In this document: positions 35,794 through 45,560 of the stretch, in pieces
Layout of the letters: each line of letters begins with the position of its first letter
Position numbering within the stretch: the first letter of the stretch is position 1
Origin: Haloarcula rubripromontorii
Lineage (GTDB): Archaea; Halobacteriota; Halobacteria; Halobacteriales; Haloarculaceae
Reading direction: 5' to 3'
Length of the DNA: 64,000 nucleotides
Assembly (NCBI RefSeq): GCF_001280425.1
Contig: NZ_LIUF01000004.1
Location: forward strand, 290,076-354,075
Notes under the pieces: model-generated
Told to the model about the DNA's origin: nothing
The model's input: the letters and a program-made list of their open reading frames with translations, nothing else
Database searches by the model: none
Program-made: the position numbers and the translations under genes

Positions 35794-36618
35794 ATGTTGC
35801 CTACAGCCGAAGTCCCGTTTGAACCGATCTTCGTTGAAGAACCACTGCTTATCCCAAACTACCGAGAGGCGATCATCAGCAACGTCGGCTTACCGTTCTA
35901 CGCCGATGTTGACCGTCCTGATGAGGTTCCCGCAGACGAGCAAGAACGCACAATCGACCTTGCAGAACGTATCCTGCGCGCCGGCGGCGTCCGAACCGGG
36001 TTCGGCCATCACGAAGAGGTCCGAACCTCGATGGAGTCGTGGGCTCCCGATGCCGACGAGGACCGTGACGCCGGTCCCGGCTACTGGCGGTCGTCAGTCC
36101 TCTTGATGTCGCCCCGCGAGATGAATTTCGGACAGCTAGACGGTGAACCAGAAGAGAAGCACAAGAAAGCCAAGACGGTCCTTGCCTGGGCTGAGGACTG
36201 TATCGACACCGAGGTCCTCCAAGAGATTGAACGGTCCCAAGCCGACGATATCAAGCAGGCATGGAGGGATGCAGCGGAAGCCGAACTGACTCAGCGCGAG
36301 ATCGAACAGTTCGCCGAGGAGCCGCCGGAAGAACTCGATGGCTGGCAGAGACTTGACGCCGGCCACGACGCCGTTGAAGTGGCCTACGTTGCTGACAACC
36401 ACGGAACGCCGTCGGTTGCAGCCGTGTTCGAAGCCGCTGACGGTGAGCTGAAGGCCCACGAGTTCACGCTGGAAGCGTGGGAGGAGAACGATGGGAATCC
36501 TCGCGAGGCCCGGCTGAACCGGTATTGCGTCACCACTGACGGCGACGGAGCCTACGCCTGTCTTCGATCACATCTGCTTACCTTCGAGGTCGAGCCTATG
36601 GAGCAGCTCGAAGTGTGA
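35794..36618 (+). CDS. Hypothetical plasmid protein (274 aa)
   Basis: An acidic 274-residue protein with no signal or membrane segment. The N-terminal half includes VGLPFYADVDRPDEVPADEQ and a His-containing GFGHHEE; the central part is helical and charged (AAEAELTQREIEQFAEEPPEEL); the C-terminal part looks like a small beta domain (DAVEVAYVADNHGTPSVAAVFEA). Its base composition agrees with its neighbours. It is probably cotranscribed with the 95-residue gene 57 bases upstream. No function can be given. Confidence 0.7.
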   Translation: MLPTAEVPFEPIFVEEPLLIPNYREAIISNVGLPFYADVDRPDEVPADEQERTIDLAERILRAGGVRTGFGHHEEVRTSMESWAPDADEDRDAGPGYWRSSVLLMSPREMNFGQLDGEPEEKHKKAKTVLAWAEDCIDTEVLQEIERSQADDIKQAWRDAAEAELTQREIEQFAEEPPEELDGWQRLDAGHDAVEVAYVADNHGTPSVAAVFEAADGELKAHEFTLEAWEENDGNPREARLNRYCVTTDGDGAYACLRSHLLTFEVEPMEQLEV

Positions 36619-36739
36619 GTTAGTCTCGCTCTGAGTACATTGAAGGCCGACAGTACCGCTGGTCGTACTCCGCTCTGCTGAACTGCTTAGAACATTGTAG
36701 GAGCCAGTCATCAGGTGCGGACCAGAACGTGATTGTATC

Positions 36740-36856
36740 TTAGTCGCGTTTAAGCGTTTCCTCAGGGAGCAGTATCTCGGGTCGTTGGCGGCAATCTGCA
36801 GCCCGTGCGAACGCTCTAATTCGATCCCACTCGTCGGGTGTGAGGTTGCTGTCCAT
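36740..36856 (-). CDS. 38-residue hypothetical protein
   Basis: A short ORF, ATG at 36856 and TAA at 36740, with an acidic start LTPDEWDRIRAFARAADC and end RPEILLPEETLKRD. The pattern looks like small plasmid proteins of haloarchaea. AT-rich DNA with TATA-like strings directly upstream (36880-36905) could be its promoter. The rest of the 36619-37154 stretch holds nothing that I recognise. Confidence 0.5.
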   Translation of the reverse strand: MDSNLTPDEWDRIRAFARAADCRQRPEILLPEETLKRD

Positions 36857-37154
36857 AATTGAAAACTATCCGTTTGAAGCCTTAATATTTTCTATATTTA
36901 TATAAAATAAAAGGTAGTTAAGGAAAGCAACGAGGACACCAACCCCAGGTAACCCCTACGACACCTTCTTGAGATCTGGCCAGTCCCGGACTCGACACAC
37001 CGGATTTCAAGTGAAACACCATCGCTGTCTGGTGGTTTTCTCCGGAAACAGTGGTGTGTGCCAATTCTTCAGCAATTGCGTGCCCAGACTGAGAGTTTTT
37101 TTGCACCCACAGCCGGGTGAGAGGTGCTCCAGCGGGAGCGTTCTGAAAAGAACT

Positions 37155-37736
37155 ATGGCTTCGAAGACTACCAACAGCGGTCAGACCGGAGAACAGGCAG
37201 AACCCAATGAATCGCAGTCGTTCCCAGAGTTGACCGTCCAAGCTGAAGGGACCGCAGACCGACTGCGGCGCGTGAATGAAACTGGGAAGGCCGATTGTCT
37301 CGAAACAATCGAAGTTGAGCTTGCTGTCGAGCACGATATCGACTCCTCCGACGAGTGGCGCAATCTCGTCGACCCGGAGTACATCAAACACGGACGGACC
37401 GTTGAGAAGGGCACGGTCATCGACGACTTGCTCGACGGACTCGAAGGACACTACCGCTGGCAGTCGTCCTCAAGCTACGAGGCCCTGGACTGGAATCTCA
37501 CTGTGACTGGCTCGGCGACCGCCTGGCGACGCCTCTTCATAGAGTGTACGCAACTGCGTGGTTCAGATTCCGACCGGGCCGACAAAGCCGCCATCCGTCT
37601 CAAGCAGTTGCTCGCGACCGATCTTGCAGACACAGGCGCAGCGCTGGCTGCCCTCGAACTCATCGACCAGCACGACCTCGATAGGTCACCAGATCCATTC
37701 ATCAAAGAGGTCGCGGACGGCACGGACGGCGAGTAG
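37155..37736 (+). CDS. Hypothetical protein (193 aa)
   Basis: ATG at 37155 is chosen because the earlier part of the open frame (from 36969) reads as noncoding (Cys/Arg/His-rich), while from here on the protein is acidic and haloarchaeal. It is predicted to be soluble, with a mixed fold (LPTVQ-like strand region, ETIEVELAVEHDIDSS, YRWQSSSSYEALDWNLTV). It is followed 65 bases later by a zinc-ribbon gene on the same strand. Not recognised. Confidence 0.65.
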   Translation: MASKTTNSGQTGEQAEPNESQSFPELTVQAEGTADRLRRVNETGKADCLETIEVELAVEHDIDSSDEWRNLVDPEYIKHGRTVEKGTVIDDLLDGLEGHYRWQSSSSYEALDWNLTVTGSATAWRRLFIECTQLRGSDSDRADKAAIRLKQLLATDLADTGAALAALELIDQHDLDRSPDPFIKEVADGTDGE

Positions 37737-37801
37737 CCAGCTCACGCTCTATCTCGGCTGCATTCGTTTTCTGTGACCCTCGGGGCCGGAGTTTAAATAC
37801 G

Positions 37802-38812
37802 ATGACGAACGCAACCAAGCGTGTGACTGACCGAAATCCTGAGTACGACCCCGCGGATATCCTCGGTGCAGCGAGTTCTGACCCTGAAACAAGGGGGAAC
37901 GGACGGGAACGGGTCCTCGAATCCACCAGGTATCCAGAGGGAACAGAGGATGGTGCTCGCACCTGTTCGACCTGCGGACAGGAGATTCAACAAGATAACC
38001 GCCAGTGTCCGTTCTGCGCTCAAACCGGTGTCTCAGAGAGTCCTTCCGGCAATCAGGATAACAGCCCACTTGGGGAGTGGACGTTCGGCCGGGTCGTACT
38101 CGCACTCGTCGACGCGAACACTAACTTCCACGCACGGGCACTGGGCGCTGCGGCCTTCTCCGTGTCCGACAGCATCGCGAGTGGCGAGGATACCTCTCAC
38201 GGCACGGTGAAGTGTCGAGCAGCATTTGGCACCGAGCCAGCGTCGAATCTTACTCGCGGTTGGCCCGACCTGCCGACCGAAACCACGCTCGACGAGGAAA
38301 CTGGACAGGCGCTACTGGAGGCAGCCGACGAGCAGACCAACTGGGACGGCGACGTCCAGCCACGGATCTATCTCGAGGATGGATCACCAGTCACCGATCG
38401 CTCTGAGTTCCAGCGTCTCACAGAGGAGTTCAAACAGGACGATGGGACGTACTGGCTTGTGCCCGGCGTCGTGCAGCGCCACCAAGCGAGAGCCGAACCG
38501 GAGATAGTTGGTATCGAGTTTTATTGTCGGCAGTGTGGCGCCGTGACGGGACACGAATCTCACGGGCTCGATGGCTTCGAGTGCCATACCCATCTCGACC
38601 GTATGATCTGGATCTGCAGGGAATGCGGACAGCACCGACACGAGCCCGAACAGGAGGATGACACGGAGGAGGTGACGGGCTATGAGCATCTTCCCGACGG
38701 CGTCTCACCCGAGGACATCCACGGCGACGAGCCAGACTTCCAGGAGCAGGAGTTCCAAGACCAGATCAGTGCCTATCGCGAGCGGTACGGGTTCTTCCCG
38801 TGGGAGCGGTAG
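37802..38812 (+). CDS. Multi-zinc-ribbon protein (336 aa)
   Basis: An acidic protein with three Cys clusters: CSTC...CPFC near residues 55-72, CRQC...CHTH around residues 243-263, and CREC...H near 270. These are likely zinc ribbons. Between the first two lies a ~150-residue domain (FGRVVLALVDANTNFHARALGAAAFSV) with no recognised family. The C-terminal tail is very acidic and ends in a conserved-looking QISAYRERYGFFPWER. A nucleic-acid-related role is plausible from the zinc ribbons only. Confidence 0.68.
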   Translation: MTNATKRVTDRNPEYDPADILGAASSDPETRGNGRERVLESTRYPEGTEDGARTCSTCGQEIQQDNRQCPFCAQTGVSESPSGNQDNSPLGEWTFGRVVLALVDANTNFHARALGAAAFSVSDSIASGEDTSHGTVKCRAAFGTEPASNLTRGWPDLPTETTLDEETGQALLEAADEQTNWDGDVQPRIYLEDGSPVTDRSEFQRLTEEFKQDDGTYWLVPGVVQRHQARAEPEIVGIEFYCRQCGAVTGHESHGLDGFECHTHLDRMIWICRECGQHRHEPEQEDDTEEVTGYEHLPDGVSPEDIHGDEPDFQEQEFQDQISAYRERYGFFPWER

Positions 38813-39030
38813 CTATTCTGTTGCTTCGGATAGGATTTGAGAATACAGGTCATCAGAGATTCAAAAGCCAGCATCACGAGGGATGTCAACTCCACATTTT
38901 TTGCGGTCGTCAATACTTGCTTCGCGGAGTAGAATCCTGATGACACTGTAACGGTCAAATGGTGTCTGGCGTCGGGTTCGTCAAGAGACAACCCACCAGC
39001 TATTTTACTGGAACTATCGACGGCTGATGT

Positions 39031-40488
39031 GTGGAGAGCAGGGTAGCATCTGGACGGGCTGCCATCAGAGCAGTTGTGTCGCCTCAAGCAGTTGGACTGG
39101 GAGTCTCTAGTCTCATCCTTCTCACGGGGTTGTTCTCGAAACCACCAGCAGGACTGTCGATAGCTGGCCAGCGAGCGATAATGGTCTTCCTTGTCGCACT
39201 TGTGCTGTGGCTTACCAGACCGGTCCCATATATCGTCTCAAGCATTCTCAGCGTCACACTCCTGTATGCGCTGGGAGTTGTTGAGTCATTCGCGGTAGCG
39301 ACGACGGGCTATGCATCGTCGCTCATCTTTTTTTTGCTGGCGTTGTTATTGTTAGGCAACGCTATCGCGGATGTCGATCTCGACCGACAGGTAGCACAGC
39401 AACTTCTTAGGGCTGAAACAACGCCCCAACGAACGCTTCAGTCTATTGCTGGGAGTATTCTGGGCCTGGCGCTGGTGATGCCGTCAGCGATGGCCCGTGC
39501 GGTGACGTTTATTCCAATTGTTGAGCAGATCGCGTCTGAATTCAACTATGCGGATGGAAGCGATTTCGAACAAGCCGCGTTCCTCATTTTGGGACACGTC
39601 AACCCGATTGCGTCAATGGCACTGATGACTGGTGGTGGGATGGCGCTGGTTACCTCGGAAATCATTAACAGCACGGTACGGTCGATATCGTGGGTTGACT
39701 GGGCACTTCTCATGGTGCCGCCGACAGTCCTGTTGTATGTGTTGGCCACGGTTGCAGCAATCATCTTCACGACAATTGGTGAGGCCAGACAGCAAAATCA
39801 CGAGGCAGCAAAAACTACTGACTCCCAAAGCGAAGGGGGTGGGATTGCTGCCGAAACGACACAGTCACTATCCCGTGAGCAGTGGATTGTTGCTGCAGTC
39901 ACCGGTGGAGCTGTCGTCAGTTGGATTATCGGCTCGTTCATCGGAATCCCGACTGTCCTCCCAGCTGTTGTTGCTGTGACTGTTCTCGCACTTCCCCGTA
40001 TCGAGGTCATTACAGCCACGGATGCTGCTGATGTGAGCTGGGGGATTATATTCCTGATCGGAGCAATGCTGTCGATATTGGATGCTATGCAGACGACAGG
40101 GGCAATCCAGTACATCGTTGATCTGTTGACGGTGCTCGTTCCGTTTGGGGTACTTGCACAGTGGCAAATAATCGGCGTCCTGTTAGCTATCGCCGTCGGT
40201 GTCCGTGTCCTTTTTTCAACTGGTTCAGCGGCCATCGTAGTTGCCCTGCCGATTGTCTTGGAGTTCGGCGGTGAATTCGGCATCAACCAACTGTATCTCG
40301 CGTTGGCGGTGTTACTCGTCGTCGGTTCAACGACCCTGCTGCCGTTCAATACGACAGCCGTTCTCGTCTCGATGGATCACGGGCCTCTCTCGCATCGAAA
40401 TGTCGCGACGTTTGGGACAGTAATGATGGTCCTCTCAGTGATAGTCGCTGCTGGGACGTGGTTAATATACTGGCCCCTCGTCACCTGA
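39031..40488 (+). CDS. DASS/SLC13-type anion transporter
   Basis: A 485-residue membrane protein with about eleven hydrophobic segments, related to the divalent anion:sodium symporter family (sulfate, di- and tricarboxylates). The repeated substrate-site regions SAMARAVTFIPIV with NPIASMALMTGGGMALV and the second VLFSTGSAAIVVALPIV with TLLPFNTTAVLV correspond to the SNT-type motifs of the family, though the exact SNT is not conserved. The start (GTG at 39031) is the earliest in frame; a later start is possible. A regulator gene follows 89 bases downstream. Confidence 0.75.
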   Translation: MESRVASGRAAIRAVVSPQAVGLGVSSLILLTGLFSKPPAGLSIAGQRAIMVFLVALVLWLTRPVPYIVSSILSVTLLYALGVVESFAVATTGYASSLIFFLLALLLLGNAIADVDLDRQVAQQLLRAETTPQRTLQSIAGSILGLALVMPSAMARAVTFIPIVEQIASEFNYADGSDFEQAAFLILGHVNPIASMALMTGGGMALVTSEIINSTVRSISWVDWALLMVPPTVLLYVLATVAAIIFTTIGEARQQNHEAAKTTDSQSEGGGIAAETTQSLSREQWIVAAVTGGAVVSWIIGSFIGIPTVLPAVVAVTVLALPRIEVITATDAADVSWGIIFLIGAMLSILDAMQTTGAIQYIVDLLTVLVPFGVLAQWQIIGVLLAIAVGVRVLFSTGSAAIVVALPIVLEFGGEFGINQLYLALAVLLVVGSTTLLPFNTTAVLVSMDHGPLSHRNVATFGTVMMVLSVIVAAGTWLIYWPLVT

Positions 40489-40577
40489 GGCGTGAGACAT
40501 ATATGTCTGAGACTGACCTGATAGGAGCAGGGGAGTAAACTATCCTACGCGTCGAGTTCACAACGATACCGACCGGT

Positions 40578-41234
40578 GTGATGGCCCAGCTGAGCCAGCA
40601 AATTGATGGCGTGCGGAGTATCGAACTCGACAATACGTTCTACGTTGAGGACGGTGTCTGGATTGAATCGCTTACTATCTCAGCCGATAACCAGTTCGAT
40701 ATTGAACGCGTTCTTGCAGAGATATCTGGTGTGTCACTGTTCTATATGAGTAAGATCCCAACAGGATCGGCCGAGGCAGATATTCAGCGGGTTACCATAC
40801 TAGCTAATGAATCCTACCCGTTCATCTTGGGGCTTATTCTGCGTCAAGAGGCTATCCCGAACCGGATTGTCCTACAAAATGACACAGTCGAAGTTGTTAT
40901 TACGACCCGAGATTGGGACCAGTTTCGGGCTGTGGCTGACGAGGTTCAGAAGACGCTTGGGGAATTCGAATTGCGCTCGGTAACACAAAACGAAGAACCC
41001 GGAGAGCCACTTGATAGCGGCCGGCTCACCGAGGTCCTTGTCTCGAAACTTACCGATGAACAATTAGAGATACTTGAAATCGCATATAACGAGGGATATT
41101 TCGACGTCCCTCGGAAGATTTCTGAGACGGAGCTCGCAAAAGAGCTTGATATTGCACAGTCAACAGTTAATGAGCGCTTACGAACTGCTGAACGAGCTCT
41201 ACTCGGACTTATTTACGGTGCGAAAGAGGATTGA
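40578..41234 (+). CDS. Bat-type (HTH-10) transcription regulator
   Basis: A 218-residue haloarchaeal regulator: an N-terminal sensor-like domain (~150 residues) and a C-terminal HTH-10 domain (LTDEQLEILEIAYNEGYFDVPRK... SETELAKELDIAQSTVNERLRTAERALL). The reading frame stays coding-like upstream of the annotated start, to an in-frame TAA at 40536, giving ILRVEFTTIPTGVMAQ, which resembles the N-terminus of relatives. Only a non-standard start (ATC at 40542) is available there, so the N-terminus may be mis-set or slightly truncated. It probably controls the adjacent transporter. Confidence 0.75.
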   Translation: MMAQLSQQIDGVRSIELDNTFYVEDGVWIESLTISADNQFDIERVLAEISGVSLFYMSKIPTGSAEADIQRVTILANESYPFILGLILRQEAIPNRIVLQNDTVEVVITTRDWDQFRAVADEVQKTLGEFELRSVTQNEEPGEPLDSGRLTEVLVSKLTDEQLEILEIAYNEGYFDVPRKISETELAKELDIAQSTVNERLRTAERALLGLIYGAKED

Positions 41235-41666
41235 AAGATTCTGATAGTATGTGGAGTGCTGTGTAGCGCGAGACTCAATCTGGCAGTCCAATCTGTACTA
41301 CTGATATAGAGCGTGTCATCTAATAGCTCTCAACCAGAATATTTCGCGGCTTGTTGTCTGAATAGAGGCTGGAGTTCGGTGTTGCCCCAACTCAAGCGAG
41401 AGATGAAGCAGTCAAAATCACTGCGTAGTGGGTGTGAATCATATTCTATGACATGCTGGATATAGGCTAGTACTGGAATCTCGGCATTGACACCCGTTGT
41501 CCGGTTACCCTCGTTCCTGAAAGCGGAGTAGTCGTCTTATATTCCTCATAGTGGAACTGTGGTCCGCTATTGTTCAATGAGTCTAAACATGGCTTATAAA
41601 GCATGATAGATATCGGTCTGTATCGGGATTAAAACGATTCCAGATACCCCGGAATGGGAAGACGAA
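41235..41666. other. Noncoding stretch before the oligopeptide ABC operon
   Basis: No gene or repeat that I recognise. It should contain the promoter of the ABC operon; the AT-rich bases near 41530-41610 are the best place for it. Confidence 0.3.
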
Positions 41667-43589
41667 ATGGGACAGAAAGATGATGGAGAATTCGGCAGTG
41701 GACAAGGCAACCGACTAACCCGTCGCGGATACCTTACCGCGACAACCGCGTTGGGCGTGGGCGCACTTGCAGGGTGTAGCGGCGGTGACGGCGGTGATGG
41801 CGGTGGCGGCCAGAATCTCACTCCGAACGCACCCGATGGGACTCCAGAAAACGTCGAAACACAGTACTGGCGCAATTGGGACACGTTTGATGCCGACTCG
41901 CCGTCACTCGACTACAGCGCGACGGCCGGTGCAGTGCTTGACCCACTGCCGGTTGAGTTCTCAAGCCAAGACGACCCGTGGATGCGCGAACACGCGCTCA
42001 TGGTGCAGCGGGGGCTGAACGACTTAGGTATCGAGGCGCAGTTGAACGACAGACCTCTGAACCAGTTGTACGCACAGAGCTGGTCGACCGATGGTCTGGA
42101 TGCAGCCATCTCGATGAGTACGCACGGGCCCGATCCACAGCGCGGGCTTGACCCGAACCCACTGTTGATGCGCAGAACCGAAGGCAACCTCTCGAATTAC
42201 GACAACTACTATCACCCTGAACTACAGGAGATACTCATCGAGCAGTCACAGGAAACGGACCGAGCGCGTCGAGAAGAACTCGTTAATCAGGCACAGGAGA
42301 TCTTCGCGGAAGATGTCGGTGCGCTCATCACGCTATTCTCGGATGTCGTCACGGCTGTCAACACGAAGAAGTGGTCGGGATACGTGAAAACGCCCGGGAA
42401 CGGGCCGACCGGTGACTCCTTCCAGTGGACGGAAGTTAATCTTCAGCCGGAGGCTGACGACCGAGACTACGTGAAAGGCGTTACCACGTCGATGAACTCG
42501 CTAAACCTCCCTTGGGCGGCCGGAGGTGCAGAAGAAAAACGCTTGACATTCATCTATGACGGCCTCTTCGATGCAACTCCCGACCTAGATGTGACGCCGG
42601 CACTGGCAACCGGTGGCGGGTTCGTCGACGACACGACAGTCGAACTTTCGCTACGTGAGGGTGTTGAATGGCACGACGGGGAACCCTTCACCGCAGAAGA
42701 CGTGAAATTCACTGTCGAATTCTACAAGGAGTACTCTGCGTCGAGCCAGACACCGTTCTACGAGCCAATCGAGTCCGTAGAAGTGCTGGGCGACCACGAG
42801 GTTCGGATCAATCTCAAAAATCCGGACGCCGCTTTCATGACCCAGCGGGTGGTTCGGAGCGTCATTATCCCGAAACACCGGTGGGAGGATGTCGACAACC
42901 CATCCCAGCACAATCCAGATAACCCAGTCGGAACCGGCCCCTTCCAGTTCGAAGACTGGGAGCAGGGAACCCGGTTCGAGGTGTCCCGTAACGACGGTCA
43001 CTGGATGTTTGACGACGAGTGGCGAGCTGATACCCTCGGTGACATGGCTGAAAGCGGCGAGGGAATCGACCGCGTCATCTGGATCAACGTGGGCAACGTA
43101 GACTCCATGATTGGGTCCCTTCAGGGCGGCGAAATTGACGCTGTCGGAACGACACTCTCGAACAGCCAAGCAAGCCGCGCCTCGAGTAACAGCAGCGTGG
43201 AGACAATGGTGTCCGGAAACTTCGCCCCACTGGACAACAAGCTCGCGTTCACCTGTCCGCTCATCCGCGATAAGGAGTTCCGTGTCGCACTTTCGAAGGC
43301 GGTTGATCCAGAGGGATTCGTCGAAGAGGTGCTACAGGGCCGCGGCTCTGTGCCGACAGGAGAAAACCCGATATCTGATCTCACACAGTGGCACAACGGC
43401 GACGTCACCGACTACGGCTACGACGTGGACGAGGCACGGTCACTGCTCGAACAGGCAGGCTACACGTGGGACGAGAATGACAATCTCCGGTATCCCAACG
43501 GTGAAGCGTGGGCTGCATTCGTTGAGCGCATTCAGGACGGCAATCAGTACAAGCGGCGGGAAGATCTGAATCAGCCGGACTTCTCCTGA
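41667..43589 (+). CDS. Oligopeptide ABC substrate-binding lipoprotein, apparently circularly permuted
   Basis: A 640-residue Tat lipoprotein (TRRGYLTATTALGV, lipobox LAGC) of the SBP_bac_5 family. Mature residues ~45-230 resemble the C-terminal lobe of the family (LMVQRGLNDLGIEAQLNDRP, YYHPELQEILIEQSQE, REELVNQAQEIFAEDVGALITLF), whereas residues ~265-640 carry the usual N-terminal and middle parts (LTFIYDGLFDATPDLDVTPAL, LREGVEWHDGEPFTAEDVKF, VGTGPFQFEDWEQGTRFEV, FRVALSKAVDPEGF). The end (DVDEARSLLEQAGYTWDEND) is where a normal family member would run on into its last lobe. Such an order suggests circular permutation. It captures a peptide or other solute for the four transport genes that follow. 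Confidence 0.82.
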   Translation: MGQKDDGEFGSGQGNRLTRRGYLTATTALGVGALAGCSGGDGGDGGGGQNLTPNAPDGTPENVETQYWRNWDTFDADSPSLDYSATAGAVLDPLPVEFSSQDDPWMREHALMVQRGLNDLGIEAQLNDRPLNQLYAQSWSTDGLDAAISMSTHGPDPQRGLDPNPLLMRRTEGNLSNYDNYYHPELQEILIEQSQETDRARREELVNQAQEIFAEDVGALITLFSDVVTAVNTKKWSGYVKTPGNGPTGDSFQWTEVNLQPEADDRDYVKGVTTSMNSLNLPWAAGGAEEKRLTFIYDGLFDATPDLDVTPALATGGGFVDDTTVELSLREGVEWHDGEPFTAEDVKFTVEFYKEYSASSQTPFYEPIESVEVLGDHEVRINLKNPDAAFMTQRVVRSVIIPKHRWEDVDNPSQHNPDNPVGTGPFQFEDWEQGTRFEVSRNDGHWMFDDEWRADTLGDMAESGEGIDRVIWINVGNVDSMIGSLQGGEIDAVGTTLSNSQASRASSNSSVETMVSGNFAPLDNKLAFTCPLIRDKEFRVALSKAVDPEGFVEEVLQGRGSVPTGENPISDLTQWHNGDVTDYGYDVDEARSLLEQAGYTWDENDNLRYPNGEAWAAFVERIQDGNQYKRREDLNQPDFS

Positions 43590-43647
43590 TTAGTGAGCAC
43601 ACAATGAGATACACAACCAACCGACCGTTCCAACAAACGGAGGGACA

Positions 43648-44643
43648 ATGAGTCAATTCCAACGGTTCCTGGCCAAGCGACTTGCGATCTCTATCGGACT
43701 GACGCTGATCGCAGTGTCAGTAATCTTCGTCGTCTTGCGGCTACTGCCGGGGAGTCCTTTCGAGGCGCTCGTAACCTCCGGGAACCTCAACCAGCAGCAA
43801 ATCAACGAGATACGAGCACTCTACGGATTGGATCAACCGATGTGGCGACAGTACATCGATTATATGACGAGCATCCTCACATTCCAGTTCGGCTACTCCA
43901 TTCTCCGGAGTCAGCCGGTCTGGGACGTGCTGGAACCGCGATTAGTCAATACGCTGATCCTGCTTGTGCCGGCATTGGTGACGACGGCTATCCTTAGCTC
44001 CGCAATTGGGATGTATGCTGGCTGGAATCGCGGCAGTCTACTGGAGAAAGGTAGTATCATCACAACGACGTTCCTGCGGTCAACGCCGGTGTTTATTACT
44101 GCAATTTTCTTTATTATCATGTTCGCGTACAACTTCGAGCTCGTTCCGGCGTTCGGCATGCGATCCGTCACGGCATCGCCGGAGGGATACATCGATACGT
44201 TCCTCTCGCTTGACTTCCTGCACCACTACATCCTGCCGTTTACCGTGGCGGTCCTGTACTACAGTGGTGACTTCCTGCTGCTTGCGCGGAACGGAATCGT
44301 CGAAAAACGCGGCTCTGAGTTCCTCAAACTCCACAAGGCGAAGGGGCTCACGGAAATGCAGCAGTTGGCTCGTGCTGGCCGGAACTCCATGCTGCCGATA
44401 CTAACCTACTTCGCACTCCGGCTCGGGATGATTTTCCAGGGACTCATTCTCTTGGAGGTTGTGTTCGGATGGCCGGGCATCGGCCGCGAACTCGTCCTTG
44501 CCATCCAACAGCAGGACTACCCGCTGGTACAGGCCGCGGTGTTCATCATGGCACTTGCTGTTATCATTGCGAACCTAGCTGCAGACGTCCTATACGCGTA
44601 CTTCGACCCAACAGTCTCAACCGGCGGAGGGAGCTCAGCATGA
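43648..44643 (+). CDS. Oligopeptide ABC permease, DppB type
   Basis: A 331-residue membrane protein with six hydrophobic segments. It has family marks VVLRLLPGSPFEAL near the N-terminus, LYGLDQPMWRQYIDYM, and the coupling loop LKLHKAKGLTEMQQLARAGRNSMLP. It ends with TGGGSSA and overlaps the next gene by four bases. It pairs with the second permease to form the membrane channel of the transporter. Confidence 0.88.
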   Translation: MSQFQRFLAKRLAISIGLTLIAVSVIFVVLRLLPGSPFEALVTSGNLNQQQINEIRALYGLDQPMWRQYIDYMTSILTFQFGYSILRSQPVWDVLEPRLVNTLILLVPALVTTAILSSAIGMYAGWNRGSLLEKGSIITTTFLRSTPVFITAIFFIIMFAYNFELVPAFGMRSVTASPEGYIDTFLSLDFLHHYILPFTVAVLYYSGDFLLLARNGIVEKRGSEFLKLHKAKGLTEMQQLARAGRNSMLPILTYFALRLGMIFQGLILLEVVFGWPGIGRELVLAIQQQDYPLVQAAVFIMALAVIIANLAADVLYAYFDPTVSTGGGSSA

Positions 44644-45560
44644 GTACGGAAACTAAACCAAAGGGACAACTGTACAAGCGGCTTGATCGAATTCGAGGGA
44701 TAATCCGTAACCAGTTCGAGTTCCTCCGACAGGACCGACTGGCTACTATCGGCGTCATCTTCGTCGCCGGATTCGTCTTCCTCGGACTGTTCGGGCCAGC
44801 ATTGGCCCCACACGACCCGATCGAACACGACGTCCGCAACGATGACGGACAGATTCTCCGTCTCGCCGAGCCGTCTGGTGAGGCCGTCTTAGGAACTACG
44901 GCGTTCGGAAAAGACGTCCTTAGTCAGTTCCTCGCCGGCGCACAGCCGACGTTGATCGTCGGGCTATTCGGTGGGATCGGAACCGGAGCAATCGGGTTCC
45001 TCATCGGCCTTGTGAGCGGGTACTATGGTGGCTGGGTTGACGAACTATTGATGCGATTGACTGATCTGACGTTCTCGTTGCCGTTCATGCCGATGGCGTT
45101 GTTGCTGCTGACGTTCGTCACCCCGAATATCTGGCTGATGACCGCGATTATCGCGGGGTTCCTCTGGAAGATGCCGGCTCGCGTCGTCCGTTCAGAGGTG
45201 TTATCGGTTCGAGAACGAACCTTCGTCAAGTCCGCACGGGCAAGCGGAGCGAGTGATCTCCGGACGATGTTGTATCACGTCGCTCCGAATGTGTTGCCTA
45301 TCGGCTTCCTGTACACTGCATACGGGGTTGCTTGGGCTATTGCCGCACAAGCGAGTCTCGCGTTCCTCGGATTCGGCGACCCGACAATGACCAGCTGGGG
45401 GCGGATGCTCCGGCAGGTCTTCGAGTCCGGGAATATGCGTGTGGCTTGGTGGTGGGTTATCCCACCAGCCATCGGTATCGCTGCGATAACGACCTCAGTC
45501 TTCCTCATCGGTCGTGCGTACGAGGAAGTCATCAATCCCGAAATCCAGACTGAACAATGA
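44640..45560 (+). CDS. Oligopeptide ABC permease, DppC type
   Basis: A 306-residue permease. ATG at 44640 is chosen because it gives the ATGA overlap with the upstream gene and the start MSTETKPKGQ; the open frame further upstream is a shadow of DppB. The N-terminal cytoplasmic part and FVFLGLFGPALAPHDP precede six membrane segments. The coupling motif is VRERTFVKSARASGASDLRTML. It overlaps the ATPase gene by four bases. Confidence 0.88.
   Translation: MSTETKPKGQLYKRLDRIRGIIRNQFEFLRQDRLATIGVIFVAGFVFLGLFGPALAPHDPIEHDVRNDDGQILRLAEPSGEAVLGTTAFGKDVLSQFLAGAQPTLIVGLFGGIGTGAIGFLIGLVSGYYGGWVDELLMRLTDLTFSLPFMPMALLLLTFVTPNIWLMTAIIAGFLWKMPARVVRSEVLSVRERTFVKSARASGASDLRTMLYHVAPNVLPIGFLYTAYGVAWAIAAQASLAFLGFGDPTMTSWGRMLRQVFESGNMRVAWWWVIPPAIGIAAITTSVFLIGRAYEEVINPEIQTEQ

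Noticed and set aside
36969-37154. N-terminal extension of the 193-residue gene
   Set aside because: The added 62 residues are rich in Cys, Arg and His and read as noncoding DNA, while composition changes sharply at Met 37155.
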